Shown here: positions 19,255-28,223 of the stretch, piece after piece | How positions within the stretch are numbered: position 1 is the first letter of the stretch | How the letters are laid out: the number at the start of each line of letters is the position of its first letter | Made by a program: the position numbers and the translations under genes | The notes under the pieces: model-generated | Told to the model about the DNA's origin: nothing | Databases searched by the model: none | The model's input: only the letters and a program-made list of their open reading frames with translations | Origin: J054 sp965223095 | Lineage (GTDB): Bacteria; Pseudomonadota; Gammaproteobacteria; Steroidobacterales; GCA-2729495 | NCBI GenBank assembly: GCA_965223095.1 | Contig: OZ244979.1 | Coordinates: 248,001 to 312,000 of the forward strand | Reading direction: 5' to 3' | Length of the DNA: 64,000 nucleotides

Positions 19255-20574
19255 ATGACGGCTCACTACCCTTCGCGGTCTTACGCCTGGTACATGGTGG
19301 TCTTGCTCACCGTTGCCTACGTGTTTTCATTTATTGACCGTTACATCATCAGCTTGCTGGTTGAACCCATCAAGGCGGACCTGGGTTTGTCCGACACGCA
19401 GATGGGACTCTTGCTCGGTCCGGCTTTTGCCTTTCTGTATGCAGCAGCGGGTCTACCCCTCGGCTGGCTAGCGGATCGTTACCGCCGCACTACCATTCTG
19501 GGTGTGGGCGTAGCGCTGTGGTCCCTCGCCACAGCCGCTTCAGCACTAGCCAAGAACTTTTCACAATTGTTTACCGCGCGCATCGGCGTGGGCGTGGGTG
19601 AAGCAACCCTCGCTCCCTGTGCCTTGTCTTTGATATCCGACAGCTTTCCGGTGGAAAAACGTGGCCGGCCCGTGGCCTTTTACACAGCGGCCCAATCGCT
19701 GGGGGCGGGTCTCGCATTTTTAGGCGGCGGCGCGGTGTTCGCTTGGGCCCTTGGCGCACAAGGATTTAGCTGGCCACTGTTAGGCACACTGAAGCCCTGG
19801 CAAACGACATTTATCGTTGTCGGCCTACCCGGCTTGTTGATTGCGCTGCTGTTGTTCGTGATGCGTGAACCGGCACGGCAAGAGCGCGCCGCCGGTCAAA
19901 GCGGCGCTAGCGTGGGGGAAACGCTGCGCTACCTGCGAACGCGCTTGCCAACCTACCTGAGCTTTTTGGCCTTTCCAATGTTGATGACCACGGTTGCATA
20001 TAGTCAGAATTGGTTCCCGGCGATGTTCGAACGTACCTGGAACTGGCCCATCGAGCGCTACGCATTATGGAGCGGCGTCGCCTTAATGATTATGGGCCCG
20101 GTAACCGTCAACTTCGCTGGATGGTTATCTGACCGGCTACTCAAGACCGGTCGGCGCGATGGTCCCATGCTCATTGTGCTGGCCGGTAGTTTCTTGTTAG
20201 TCATCGCGGGCACCCTCACACCGCTCATGCCCACGGGCAAAATAGCATTCACGGTTTGGCTGTTTTGCCTGATCGGTATGTCCACGGTATCCGCGGCCTC
20301 GCCCATTGCCCTGCTCAACATTGCGCCGGGCCGCATGCGCGGCCAATTAGCGGCGTTGTTTTACATGTTTACCAGTCTTACCGGGCTCATTGTTGGCCCC
20401 ATGGCGGTCGCGCTGCTGACGGACAACCTATTTGGTGAAGCGGCTCTGCGGTATTCCGCTGCCTTGGTGCCGATTCTCTTCGGCATCCCTGTCCTGGCAC
20501 TGACCATATTCGCGCAGCGCCGCTACTCGGCCGAGTGTGAGCGCATTATTGGCCGCGCTGCCAACAATGATTGA
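19255..20574 (+). CDS. MFS transporter (spinster/organic acid type)
   Basis: A 439-residue 12-helix transporter. FIDRYIISLLVEPIKADL near residues 22-39 and PLGWLADRYRRTT near 67-79 match the Spns/anion:cation symporter-like MFS members often found beside catabolic genes. A probable uptake role for an organic acid or aromatic substrate rests on this context only. It starts 35 bases after the cupin gene and precedes the UbiD gene by 96 bases. Confidence 0.88.
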   Translation: MTAHYPSRSYAWYMVVLLTVAYVFSFIDRYIISLLVEPIKADLGLSDTQMGLLLGPAFAFLYAAAGLPLGWLADRYRRTTILGVGVALWSLATAASALAKNFSQLFTARIGVGVGEATLAPCALSLISDSFPVEKRGRPVAFYTAAQSLGAGLAFLGGGAVFAWALGAQGFSWPLLGTLKPWQTTFIVVGLPGLLIALLLFVMREPARQERAAGQSGASVGETLRYLRTRLPTYLSFLAFPMLMTTVAYSQNWFPAMFERTWNWPIERYALWSGVALMIMGPVTVNFAGWLSDRLLKTGRRDGPMLIVLAGSFLLVIAGTLTPLMPTGKIAFTVWLFCLIGMSTVSAASPIALLNIAPGRMRGQLAALFYMFTSLTGLIVGPMAVALLTDNLFGEAALRYSAALVPILFGIPVLALTIFAQRRYSAECERIIGRAANND

Positions 20575-20670
20575 TCAGCCTATGGACAAATCGAATCGGC
20601 ATTCCCCGCTGATGGCGTTACCGCGACAAAATCAAACTTGAGACCCGATATGTCAACCGAGGATCCCGCC

Positions 20671-22320
20671 ATGACTACATCAGATAAAAAGAGTTTTAAT
20701 CCTTTCTCCCGGCGGGAACTGCTGGCAGCCACGTCGGGCTTGGCGGTTATGGGGACTTCGCGCCCTAGCGTTGGCATGGACCGTCCGGGCCGGGGCAAAA
20801 AGCGAGCCGGCAATGTTCCGCAAGCGCCCTTCGACAGCTTGCGCGATTACATGGCGATGCTGGAAGCCAACGGCTTAGTCATGCGCGTACCACGCATCGA
20901 TCAAGACAAATATCATGCGACCGCCTTGTTCTACCGAATGACCGATATGTTCGGTAAATACGCTTCGCCGGCGGTCATTTTCGAAGAAATTAAAATCAAC
21001 GGCGAATGGATGCAAGGCCCGGTGGTGGCCAACGTGCAAGCACACTGGTTTTGTGAATCCTTACTCTGGGGTTTAGAACCTGATCGCGACGATTACTACA
21101 AAAGCTACTGGCAGGCGAAGGACTATCTCACCGAGATGCTCAAGCCGAACAAGGGACGATACCCTCAGATACCGCCGGTGGAGATCCCGCGCAGCGAGGC
21201 GCCGATCAAAGAGGTGATACTAAAGGGTGACGAAATCGACTTGACTCGCTTCCCTTTTTTACAGACCAATCCCGCGGACGGCGGACGCTATGTGAATACG
21301 GGTTCGCATTTCATCGTCGACAAGGAAATGGGGCCAAACTTTGGCACTTACCGTAGCCAAATCAAGGGGCCACGCAAACTCGGCGTCAACCCCGAACCCA
21401 ACCAAACCAACTACAAAATGCTCATGGCCGCCAAAGAGCGTGGCGAGGAATCCGCGAAGATCGCCATTGTGCTTGGACAGGATCCGGTGATCTGGATGAT
21501 CAGTGGCACCAAGGTCGCACCGCGCTTTGGCACCAACAAACCCATTGACGAAGTTGCATTGGCCGGCGGCATGCGCGGCAAGCCGGTGGAGGTTGTCAAA
21601 TGCGAAGATAGCGACTTGATGATTCCGGCGCATGCGGAAATGGTCATCGAGGGCGTCGTGCCCCTTAACGAGCCCATGGAACCCGAGGGCCCCTTCGGCG
21701 AAATGTTCAGCTACCTCGGACAGTACAAGGAAGAAAACTTCTGGATGACCGTGACCAGCGTGACGCATCGTAAAAACCCTTGGTTCATGAACGCCTTTAC
21801 CGGTATGCAGAAAGGCATGGTCACCGCGCCCATGGAAGCTCAGTACGACATGTTTCTACGGCGGCTCATTCCCAATCTCATTGCCTATCACACCCCACAG
21901 TACGCGATGGGCTGTGTATTCATGAGCATCAACAAAACCGCGCCGGGTCAAGGCCTGGAAGCCGGTAAGAAGGTGGTGGCAGGCTTTGGCATCGCGAAAG
22001 TGGTGATTGTGGTTGAGGGTGATATCAATATTCTCAATCACACCGAAGTGCTAGCCGCTGTGGGTGCGCGCTGGCAACCGGCCAAGGCCTATCACATCGT
22101 TGAAGATGGGCCCGGCTTGTTCACCGACCCCAGTCAACCCAGCTATGGCCGCACGAGCAAAATTGTCATCGACGCCACCCGTCAATGGCCAGAAGAAGGG
22201 GGACGCGAGTCATTCCCGGAAACTAACCGGTCTTTGCTCGAACAGGGCGCACCCAACGCCTTTGCCGAGGTCAATGCGGAATATCTACAGCTGCTGCGCA
22301 GCTGGGGTCTCACGACCTAA
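20671..22320 (+). CDS. UbiD-family decarboxylase with Tat signal
   Basis: A 549-residue member of the UbiD family, which uses prenylated FMN to (de)carboxylate aromatic or unsaturated acids. Family hallmarks are visible: a GTYRSQIKGPRKLG segment with the conserved arginine, then AEMVIEGVVP and EPEGPFGEMFSY with the conserved glutamates. Residues 13-30 carry a twin-arginine motif (FSRRELLAATSG) and a hydrophobic stretch, unusual for a prenyl-FMN enzyme. I chose the ATG at 20671 for its GAGGAT site 8 bases upstream; 20650 is the alternative. No ubiX-type gene is nearby. The LLM gene follows 17 bases later. Confidence 0.88.
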   Translation: MTTSDKKSFNPFSRRELLAATSGLAVMGTSRPSVGMDRPGRGKKRAGNVPQAPFDSLRDYMAMLEANGLVMRVPRIDQDKYHATALFYRMTDMFGKYASPAVIFEEIKINGEWMQGPVVANVQAHWFCESLLWGLEPDRDDYYKSYWQAKDYLTEMLKPNKGRYPQIPPVEIPRSEAPIKEVILKGDEIDLTRFPFLQTNPADGGRYVNTGSHFIVDKEMGPNFGTYRSQIKGPRKLGVNPEPNQTNYKMLMAAKERGEESAKIAIVLGQDPVIWMISGTKVAPRFGTNKPIDEVALAGGMRGKPVEVVKCEDSDLMIPAHAEMVIEGVVPLNEPMEPEGPFGEMFSYLGQYKEENFWMTVTSVTHRKNPWFMNAFTGMQKGMVTAPMEAQYDMFLRRLIPNLIAYHTPQYAMGCVFMSINKTAPGQGLEAGKKVVAGFGIAKVVIVVEGDINILNHTEVLAAVGARWQPAKAYHIVEDGPGLFTDPSQPSYGRTSKIVIDATRQWPEEGGRESFPETNRSLLEQGAPNAFAEVNAEYLQLLRSWGLTT

Positions 22321-22337
22321 GGCTTACGGAGTAGCGG

Positions 22338-23348
22338 ATGCGCATTGACGTCATCCTCGAATCTAACAATTCGCCAGAAGAAATTCGCAAGCTTGGCACA
22401 CTCGCCGAGGCATGTGGCTTAGGTGGCGTTTGGGTATCGAACATGAACGATGCCCGGGATCCTTTGATCAATTTTGTGCCCCTAGCGGCGAATACCAAGC
22501 GAATACGGATCGGTCCCATTGCCGTCAGCCCCTTTGAACTGCATCCGCTGAAAATGGCGAGTTCTTTGTTGAGCTTTAATGAAATGGCCGGCGGACGCGG
22601 GCAAATTGTGGTGGGTGCCGGTGGTGGTACCGCCACGGCCATGGGCGCCATTCAGGCACGTCGCGTTCGCGCCGTGCGGGAGTGCGTTGAGATATTGCAG
22701 GCCGCCGCCACCGGCAAGCCCGTTCGCTATCAAGGCGAAATTTATCAAGTACGTTGGTACAACCCGAGCTGGGCGGTGAGCCCGCCGCCGCGCATTTACG
22801 TCGGCGCCAACGGGCCACAGCTACTAAAGTCAGCGGCCGGCTATGCGGATGGCATCATGGTCAGCGACTTTGTGCCCCAACATCTGGCCTGGGCACGAAA
22901 AATCATCGATGCCTCTTTAGAGGCCAATGATCGAGACCTCCAGAAATTTCCGATCAGCAATTTCTGGGCCTGGCATGTTAAAGATAGCCAAGAGGCCGCC
23001 GAACGCGAAGCCCGGATTTGGCTTGCGGTACGCGGCACGGTTTATCCCAAGTATCTAGAAACAGTATTGACGGCTAAGGAAGCCGCAATCGTCAAGCAAT
23101 ACCCAGATGCCTTTATCAACGCCTATCACCGTAAAAGTCCCGACATTGAGGGCATCCCCGATGCCATCGTGTCGAAACTTGCCCACGGCTGCACCAGCGC
23201 GTCCTCCTTACAAAACATCGATCGGGAAATTGCTCGAATGCGTGAATTTCAGGATGCGGGGCTCACCGAGATTGCGCTGCGTGTCTACGACCAACCCGCC
23301 GACGCCATTCGGACCATTGCTGAACATCTTTTGCCGGCTTTGCATTGA
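22338..23348 (+). CDS. LLM-class flavin-dependent oxidoreductase
   Basis: A 336-residue TIM-barrel of the luciferase-like monooxygenase superfamily. The GRGQIVVGAGGGTATAMG segment (about 88-105), where the flavin phosphate binds, and RAVRECVEILQ are typical. Members use FMN or F420; the cofactor cannot be told from sequence by eye. GGAG precedes the ATG by 6 bases. It follows the UbiD gene at once and probably acts on the same substrate. Confidence 0.85.
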   Translation: MRIDVILESNNSPEEIRKLGTLAEACGLGGVWVSNMNDARDPLINFVPLAANTKRIRIGPIAVSPFELHPLKMASSLLSFNEMAGGRGQIVVGAGGGTATAMGAIQARRVRAVRECVEILQAAATGKPVRYQGEIYQVRWYNPSWAVSPPPRIYVGANGPQLLKSAAGYADGIMVSDFVPQHLAWARKIIDASLEANDRDLQKFPISNFWAWHVKDSQEAAEREARIWLAVRGTVYPKYLETVLTAKEAAIVKQYPDAFINAYHRKSPDIEGIPDAIVSKLAHGCTSASSLQNIDREIARMREFQDAGLTEIALRVYDQPADAIRTIAEHLLPALH

Positions 23349-23479
23349 CCGCCAAGCGCAACGACCACCGGCCGCGGCACAGGTTTTGCGACCGATCTCG
23401 CGGATTCTACCTATTTCATGGATTATCATTCAGCAGGATAATTATTTGTTTTGACTCAGTATTTAAAAAGGGTTTCCAG

Positions 23480-24445
23480 GTGGCGCAAGAAGCGAGCAAA
23501 AGTAACGGCAGCACGACGCCGAATACACCGGCACAAAGCCGCAGCAATAAACCATCGTCGGCGGAAAAAAAATCTCAGCGCGTACGCCGAGATAGCCAGA
23601 ATTTTCTGCTCAGCGACACTTCGCGCAGCCCGGATGAAATTCGCGATCTATTTCGCGATGGCATCTACCCTTATAAAGAAAAGATTCGCCGGATAGAATA
23701 CGAAGAGTACAAGCGCGAATTGCAGACCGAGCTGCTAAAAGTTCAGAGCTGGGTAAAACAAACGGGCCAACGTATTGTTGTGCTCTTCGAAGGCCGGGAT
23801 GCCGCGGGCAAGGGAGGAACCATTAAGCGGTTCACCGAGCACCTCAATCCCCGGGCCGCGCGAGTCGTGGCGCTGGAAAAACCGTCGGAAGTCGAAGCAG
23901 GCCAATGGTATTTTCAGCGTTACATCAAGCACCTGCCCACTCAAGGGGAAATGGTTTTCTTCGACCGCTCCTGGTACAACCGGGCCGGCGTTGAACGCGT
24001 GATGGGCTTTTGTTCATCTTTGGACTACCTAGAGTTCATGCGCCAAGTTCCCGAGCTGGAGCGAATGATCGTTCGTTCGGGTACCAGGCTGTTTAAGTAT
24101 TGGTTCTCCGTAACCCAGAAAGAGCAGCATAAACGGTTTACCTCGCGTGAACATGACCCGCTCAAACAGTGGAAGCTCAGCCCAATTGATCGCGTGTCGC
24201 AGACCAAATGGCAGGAGTACACCGAAGCTAAAGAGGCCATGTTCTTCTATACCGACACGGCGGATTCGCCCTGGACCATCATTAAATCAGACGACAAGAA
24301 GCGGGCACGGCTAAATTGCATGCAGCATTTTCTTTATAGCCTCGACTACCCCGGTAAAGACAAGAGCCTGATTAGCGCTCCGGATCCGCTCATTGTGGGT
24401 ACCCCGTCCCAGGTCATCGAGAAAGACCGGCATCTTTGGGATTGA
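23480..24445 (+). CDS. ppk2: Polyphosphate kinase 2 (class I type)
   Basis: A 321-residue cytosolic kinase that transfers phosphate between polyphosphate and nucleotides. The Walker A GRDAAGKGG lies at residues 105-113, the Walker B FDRSWYNR near 161-168, and the lid-region arginines in QHKRFTSRE follow. One PPK2 domain is preceded by about 70 charged, low-complexity residues. Start: GTG at 23480 with AAAAAGGG upstream; the frame extends upstream to a TTG at 23345 that overlaps the LLM gene, but that extension lacks coding character. Confidence 0.92.
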   Translation: MAQEASKSNGSTTPNTPAQSRSNKPSSAEKKSQRVRRDSQNFLLSDTSRSPDEIRDLFRDGIYPYKEKIRRIEYEEYKRELQTELLKVQSWVKQTGQRIVVLFEGRDAAGKGGTIKRFTEHLNPRAARVVALEKPSEVEAGQWYFQRYIKHLPTQGEMVFFDRSWYNRAGVERVMGFCSSLDYLEFMRQVPELERMIVRSGTRLFKYWFSVTQKEQHKRFTSREHDPLKQWKLSPIDRVSQTKWQEYTEAKEAMFFYTDTADSPWTIIKSDDKKRARLNCMQHFLYSLDYPGKDKSLISAPDPLIVGTPSQVIEKDRHLWD

Positions 24446-24533
24446 TCGGTCTGCGGACACTGACCCGAATAGGCGTGAGTTCTCGGCGATACGAGAGAAA
24501 CAATAGACGCTTCTCCCCAGCCGGAGGGCGCCC

Positions 24534-25523
24534 ATGTCCGAAAAAACGCAATCGCAGTCAAAAGCCGGTATTAACCGACGCCAACTATTAAATAGCGGTG
24601 CTGGGCTAGCCACCGCGGGCATGGTCGCCGGGACAGCAGCCCAGGCGCAATCCAGCGGCGGGCCCTTGCAAATGACCCGGACCAGCTTCTTATCCATCCC
24701 GCGCGATACCGAACTGGATCTGGAAAACCCGGAGACTAATTTCCTTGCCATGCTAAAGCTCCGGGCGGACTTGTCCGGCGCGGATTGCATTTCCGCCTTC
24801 CCGGGAGAGGCCTGGGCCATGGTCGACCAGGAAAGCAATCATCGCTGCTTCAAGACCTTCGGCATCGGCGCCTCGCGAATCGAAGAAGTCGCCGAGGGTT
24901 GGCGCATCTATAGCCGTGAAGTCTTGTACTACCTCGACCCAGAAACGGGAGAAATTCTGGAAACCTGGAAGAACCCGTGGTTAGGCAATCGTGAAGTCGA
25001 AGTTTTTCATATTGCCAACGACCCGGTAAACGGGGTCTTCTCACGCCAAGGGCATCCCGTGCTGTCCCCGCCCTACCCCTATGTGGCCTATGGCGACGAT
25101 GTGGTGTTCCAATGGAACTTCTTTATTTTTAAACCCGCGGAATTAACCCGATCCGAGTATCCGCTGTATTCCTCCGGTGACAAGGATCAACATGCGGAAC
25201 TGTGGGGTATCAAAGGCCGCAAGAGTGAAATTCTTGATCCCAACATAAGCTCGGCCAGCTGCGTCATGTCCTGGACGCGCGTGGCGGACTGGCTGCCCTG
25301 GATGGAAATGGGCAATAACCCCGGCACCATGGCCTTTCACAGCCACAGCATGAAACTCATGGGCGGTGTGGGTGACCTGCCCCGCTATATTCTGGACTAC
25401 ACCGAAAAGAATTATCCGCAGTATCTAGAAGCGCCAAAAGAGTGGCAGGGGCCGATCATGACCAGTTCGGCCGGCAACTTTAAAAAGCATATTGAAGCCC
25501 GCCGGGCGGGTGAGAAGAACTAG
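24534..25523 (+). CDS. DUF1838-family protein with Tat signal
   Basis: A 329-residue exported protein. The N-terminus has a twin-arginine motif (NRRQLLNSG, residues 14-22) and a signal core ending AQA. The body matches DUF1838: REVLYYLDPETGEILETWKNPW near 123-144, then VAYGDDVVFQWNFF and RVADWLPWMEMGNNPGTMAFHS. Function unknown. It is one of three DUF1838 genes in the window (also 35178 and 36613). GGAGGG precedes the ATG. Its TAG interlocks with that of the convergent gene. Confidence 0.88.
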   Translation: MSEKTQSQSKAGINRRQLLNSGAGLATAGMVAGTAAQAQSSGGPLQMTRTSFLSIPRDTELDLENPETNFLAMLKLRADLSGADCISAFPGEAWAMVDQESNHRCFKTFGIGASRIEEVAEGWRIYSREVLYYLDPETGEILETWKNPWLGNREVEVFHIANDPVNGVFSRQGHPVLSPPYPYVAYGDDVVFQWNFFIFKPAELTRSEYPLYSSGDKDQHAELWGIKGRKSEILDPNISSASCVMSWTRVADWLPWMEMGNNPGTMAFHSHSMKLMGGVGDLPRYILDYTEKNYPQYLEAPKEWQGPIMTSSAGNFKKHIEARRAGEKN

Positions 25524-26449
25524 ACCAATACAGGCCGCGGTACAGAATTACCCAGTGTTGCCGCAGCAACCTGACGAGCAGCTCGATTCGGTTTGGCGGC
25601 ATGACCGGCCAGCCATTCGTCGATCAAACGCACTTCTTCTTCCATAATGAAGGCCTTGGGATTTTTCCAGCCGACAAAGCTCACGCAAGAATCTAGGTTA
25701 ACGACCAAGGCCGAATCATCATCGCCCAGATTGACTCGGCAACCCGGCGCAATGATTACCGGCTGTACCAACACGCCAACCCCCGTGGCCATGCCGATCT
25801 CGCGTTGCAAATCTCCGATGGCATTCATGAATGATGTCATTGGCAGGGCCTGCTGACTGGGCTGAAAGCCTAGACGGCCGCTGCGCAGCTGCACCGCATT
25901 ACTACCGGCCGGCGGCGCTACCAAGCGCAGCGCATAAACCCCGTTGGTGCCGGTAACCACAGCATCAATGTAGACACCGCCGGTGGCCACGGCGTAGTGA
26001 ATTCGATTGCCTCGGAGTTGCGCTTCGACCAAGCGCGAAGCCATCTCTTCCTGCAAGTGCAACAAGCTCGACAAACGCTGACGATAGCGAGCCAATTGTA
26101 CAAACTTGAACAAGCCGTAGACTTGCGGCACCAGCAGTGCAAGCAGTACCACGACCCATACTCGCGTGGACTGGTCGGGTAACCAAGAACGATCACCGAG
26201 CAGGACTAATAGGCCAAAACTCACGGCAAACAACAAGCTCGCCGTCGCGTGCCGATGCAAACGACCTTCGGTACTTTCCAATGCCAGACGCACAACTTCG
26301 CCCGGCCGCGGCGCTTGACCACGACGCCGACGATGAGTCTGAAATCGGCCCAATAAAGCGAATATATTCGCCAGCAGTAAATAACTTAAGGCGACGGCTG
26401 TGGCGACAGCACCAGACCCAGCAATGACTGACAGAACAGAAAAATCCAC
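25520..26449 (-). CDS. Membrane protein with NERD-like soluble domain
   Basis: A 309-residue protein with hydrophobic helices at about 8-33, 68-87 and 96-118, then a soluble half. The segment RIHYAVATGGVYIDAVVTG (about 148-166) followed by TNGVYALRLV recalls the NERD nuclease-related fold, where a conserved Asp in qiDhvvv and a later E-x-K are expected. The Asp is present; the E-x-K position reads ALRLV, so nuclease activity is doubtful. The match is by eye and may be wrong. Confidence 0.55.
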   Translation of the reverse strand: MDFSVLSVIAGSGAVATAVALSYLLLANIFALLGRFQTHRRRRGQAPRPGEVVRLALESTEGRLHRHATASLLFAVSFGLLVLLGDRSWLPDQSTRVWVVVLLALLVPQVYGLFKFVQLARYRQRLSSLLHLQEEMASRLVEAQLRGNRIHYAVATGGVYIDAVVTGTNGVYALRLVAPPAGSNAVQLRSGRLGFQPSQQALPMTSFMNAIGDLQREIGMATGVGVLVQPVIIAPGCRVNLGDDDSALVVNLDSCVSFVGWKNPKAFIMEEEVRLIDEWLAGHAAKPNRAARQVAAATLGNSVPRPVLV

Positions 26450-26503
26450 GCTAGCAAGCTTAGGCGTATCGCAGCTCCGCGCCTGTGAACGGGATCACAG
26501 CTG

Positions 26504-27532
26504 CTAACGCAAGTGCGGCAAGACTTCGGCGGCAAACAGCCGGGTTTGCTCAACCATGGCCGCCTGGCGCTCACCATGGGGATGCGGCACCGGGGAACCG
26601 CCCAGCAGATAGACATGGTCCAAGCCTAAATCGATTAGCGCTTGTAGGCGCTCAGAACATTTTTGCGGCGCGCCGCAAATGGAAAACCACTCGACGAAAT
26701 CATCGGTCACTTCAGTGAGGTGCTTACCCTCTTCCTGGGCATGATGCTCCATATCGTATTCAGACTGCATATGTTCAGCCATGGGGCGGAGTTGCGGTGG
26801 CAGATGATCCAGCGGTGCGTTCTTCATCCCCGCAAAGTGGGCCACCATGCCGGAAATCATGCGACCCAAATGAATCGCGCGCTGCTCATCGACATCGCAA
26901 ACCAAGTTAACGTAGGCACCGATACTGATACTGTCACGCGCGCGTCCCGTTTCCGCCAGCCGCGCAAGGGCAGTGTCCATGGCCCAGCTAACACGTTCCG
27001 GCGCACTACCCACTGCAAAGCTGATGCGGTCACCCACATCCGCTGCCATGGCGATGGTTTTGGGTCCAGTGCAGGCAATATCAACGGGAAACGGATCGAC
27101 GGCCAGTGAATCAAACCAGCGTAGTCGAGACGGCGTCCCATTGCGGTCCACGGTCTCGCCACGACCATAGGCTTGCAGACGTTGTACAAACGTTCTCAGC
27201 TGCTTGGTCGTTGCGTTGCGAATACCAATATGCTCCGCGGAAGAATCACCGCGACCGATACCGCAAACAACCCTACCCTTGGATTCGGCTTGCAATGTTG
27301 CCAAAGCCGTTGCTGTTACCGCGACATCACGGGTTACCGGATTCGTGACGCCCGTACCCAATTTGATCCCTGCGGTGGTTTGCGCCGCAAGGGCCAGCTG
27401 CGCGAAGGGATCGGGGCTGAGATTCTGTGTATCGGGACACAACAGCAAATCAAAACCCATGGCTTCAAGCTCAGCGGCTAACCGGCCCGTATATCCGGGC
27501 GAGGCCTCCATCACGATACCGAATTCGGTCAT
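26504..27532 (-). CDS. LLM-class flavin-dependent oxidoreductase (F420-type resemblance)
   Basis: A 342-residue TIM-barrel flavoprotein. The order LGTGVTNPVTRDVAVTATALATL, then GRVVCGIGRGDSSAEHIG, matches the methylenetetrahydromethanopterin-reductase-like branch often labelled F420-dependent. No F420 synthesis gene is present in the window, so FMN use is as likely. It is unlike the LLM gene at 22338. It is divergent from the NTF2-like gene at 27627 and close to the NERD-like gene. Confidence 0.83.
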   Translation of the reverse strand: MTEFGIVMEASPGYTGRLAAELEAMGFDLLLCPDTQNLSPDPFAQLALAAQTTAGIKLGTGVTNPVTRDVAVTATALATLQAESKGRVVCGIGRGDSSAEHIGIRNATTKQLRTFVQRLQAYGRGETVDRNGTPSRLRWFDSLAVDPFPVDIACTGPKTIAMAADVGDRISFAVGSAPERVSWAMDTALARLAETGRARDSISIGAYVNLVCDVDEQRAIHLGRMISGMVAHFAGMKNAPLDHLPPQLRPMAEHMQSEYDMEHHAQEEGKHLTEVTDDFVEWFSICGAPQKCSERLQALIDLGLDHVYLLGGSPVPHPHGERQAAMVEQTRLFAAEVLPHLR

Positions 27533-27626
27533 AGAACCATCCGTTGCATGGCAAAAAGCTAAATCCTATCCGAATCCTGTCGCCGTGGCGGCATAATCCA
27601 AACCACGCCCCAATAGGAGAACAACA

Positions 27627-28223
27627 ATGCGCCGCGCACTGCTCAAAACCGCTTTGCTCATGGTCGGCCTAGCCGTTGCTGGAACGGCCTGGACCGGTGC
27701 CCACGATAATTTCTCGCAGATTCCCGAAAGCACAGATGCGGAGCTAGCCGCTGAAATACAGGCATTCTTGAATACCTATGCGCAAGCCTACAATCGCATG
27801 GACTACGATGCCGTGCTCGCCATGTGGGATAGGCAATTCGACGGTGCGATTTATATGGCGGAAGAAGTTGACCCGCCCATGCACGGCTGGGATCGCATAA
27901 ACAAATATTTCAATCCGGTGCCGGGCGTGCAAATTCTCGATGGCATCTACAACGAGTACTCCAAGGTGCGCGCCAGCTACTTGACTGAAGACTTAGCCAT
28001 CGCGACCTATCACTTGCGCTTCGATATCAAGGTAAAGCGGCAGGCGGCCATGTCCAGTTGGGACCGAGTTATGGCAGTGTTGCGGAAAGTCGATGGCGAT
28101 TGGAAACTCCTAGCTTACGCCGAAGCCCCCATGGCGCCATTAACCATGGTTAGACGGATGCTGGAAGATCAGGTACCCGAAGAATTCAGGGAGTCACTAG
28201 CCGAGCCGAAGGACGGCGACTAA
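27627..28223 (+). CDS. Exported NTF2-like protein
   Basis: A 198-residue protein with an N-terminal signal peptide (about 1-27, ending in TAWTGAHDN). The rest fits the SnoaL/DUF4440 NTF2-like cone fold: helix IQAFLNTYAQAYNRMDYDAVLAMWD, then GWDRINKYF and a beta strand WDRVMAVLRKVDGDWKLLAYAE. Ligand unknown. AGGAG precedes the ATG. Its stop overlaps that of the convergent sugar dehydrogenase gene by 4 bases. Confidence 0.8.
   Translation: MRRALLKTALLMVGLAVAGTAWTGAHDNFSQIPESTDAELAAEIQAFLNTYAQAYNRMDYDAVLAMWDRQFDGAIYMAEEVDPPMHGWDRINKYFNPVPGVQILDGIYNEYSKVRASYLTEDLAIATYHLRFDIKVKRQAAMSSWDRVMAVLRKVDGDWKLLAYAEAPMAPLTMVRRMLEDQVPEEFRESLAEPKDGD

Noticed and set aside
22338..27532. F420-dependent metabolism suggested by two LLM genes
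   Set aside because: LLM proteins also use FMN, and no F420 synthesis gene is present in the window.
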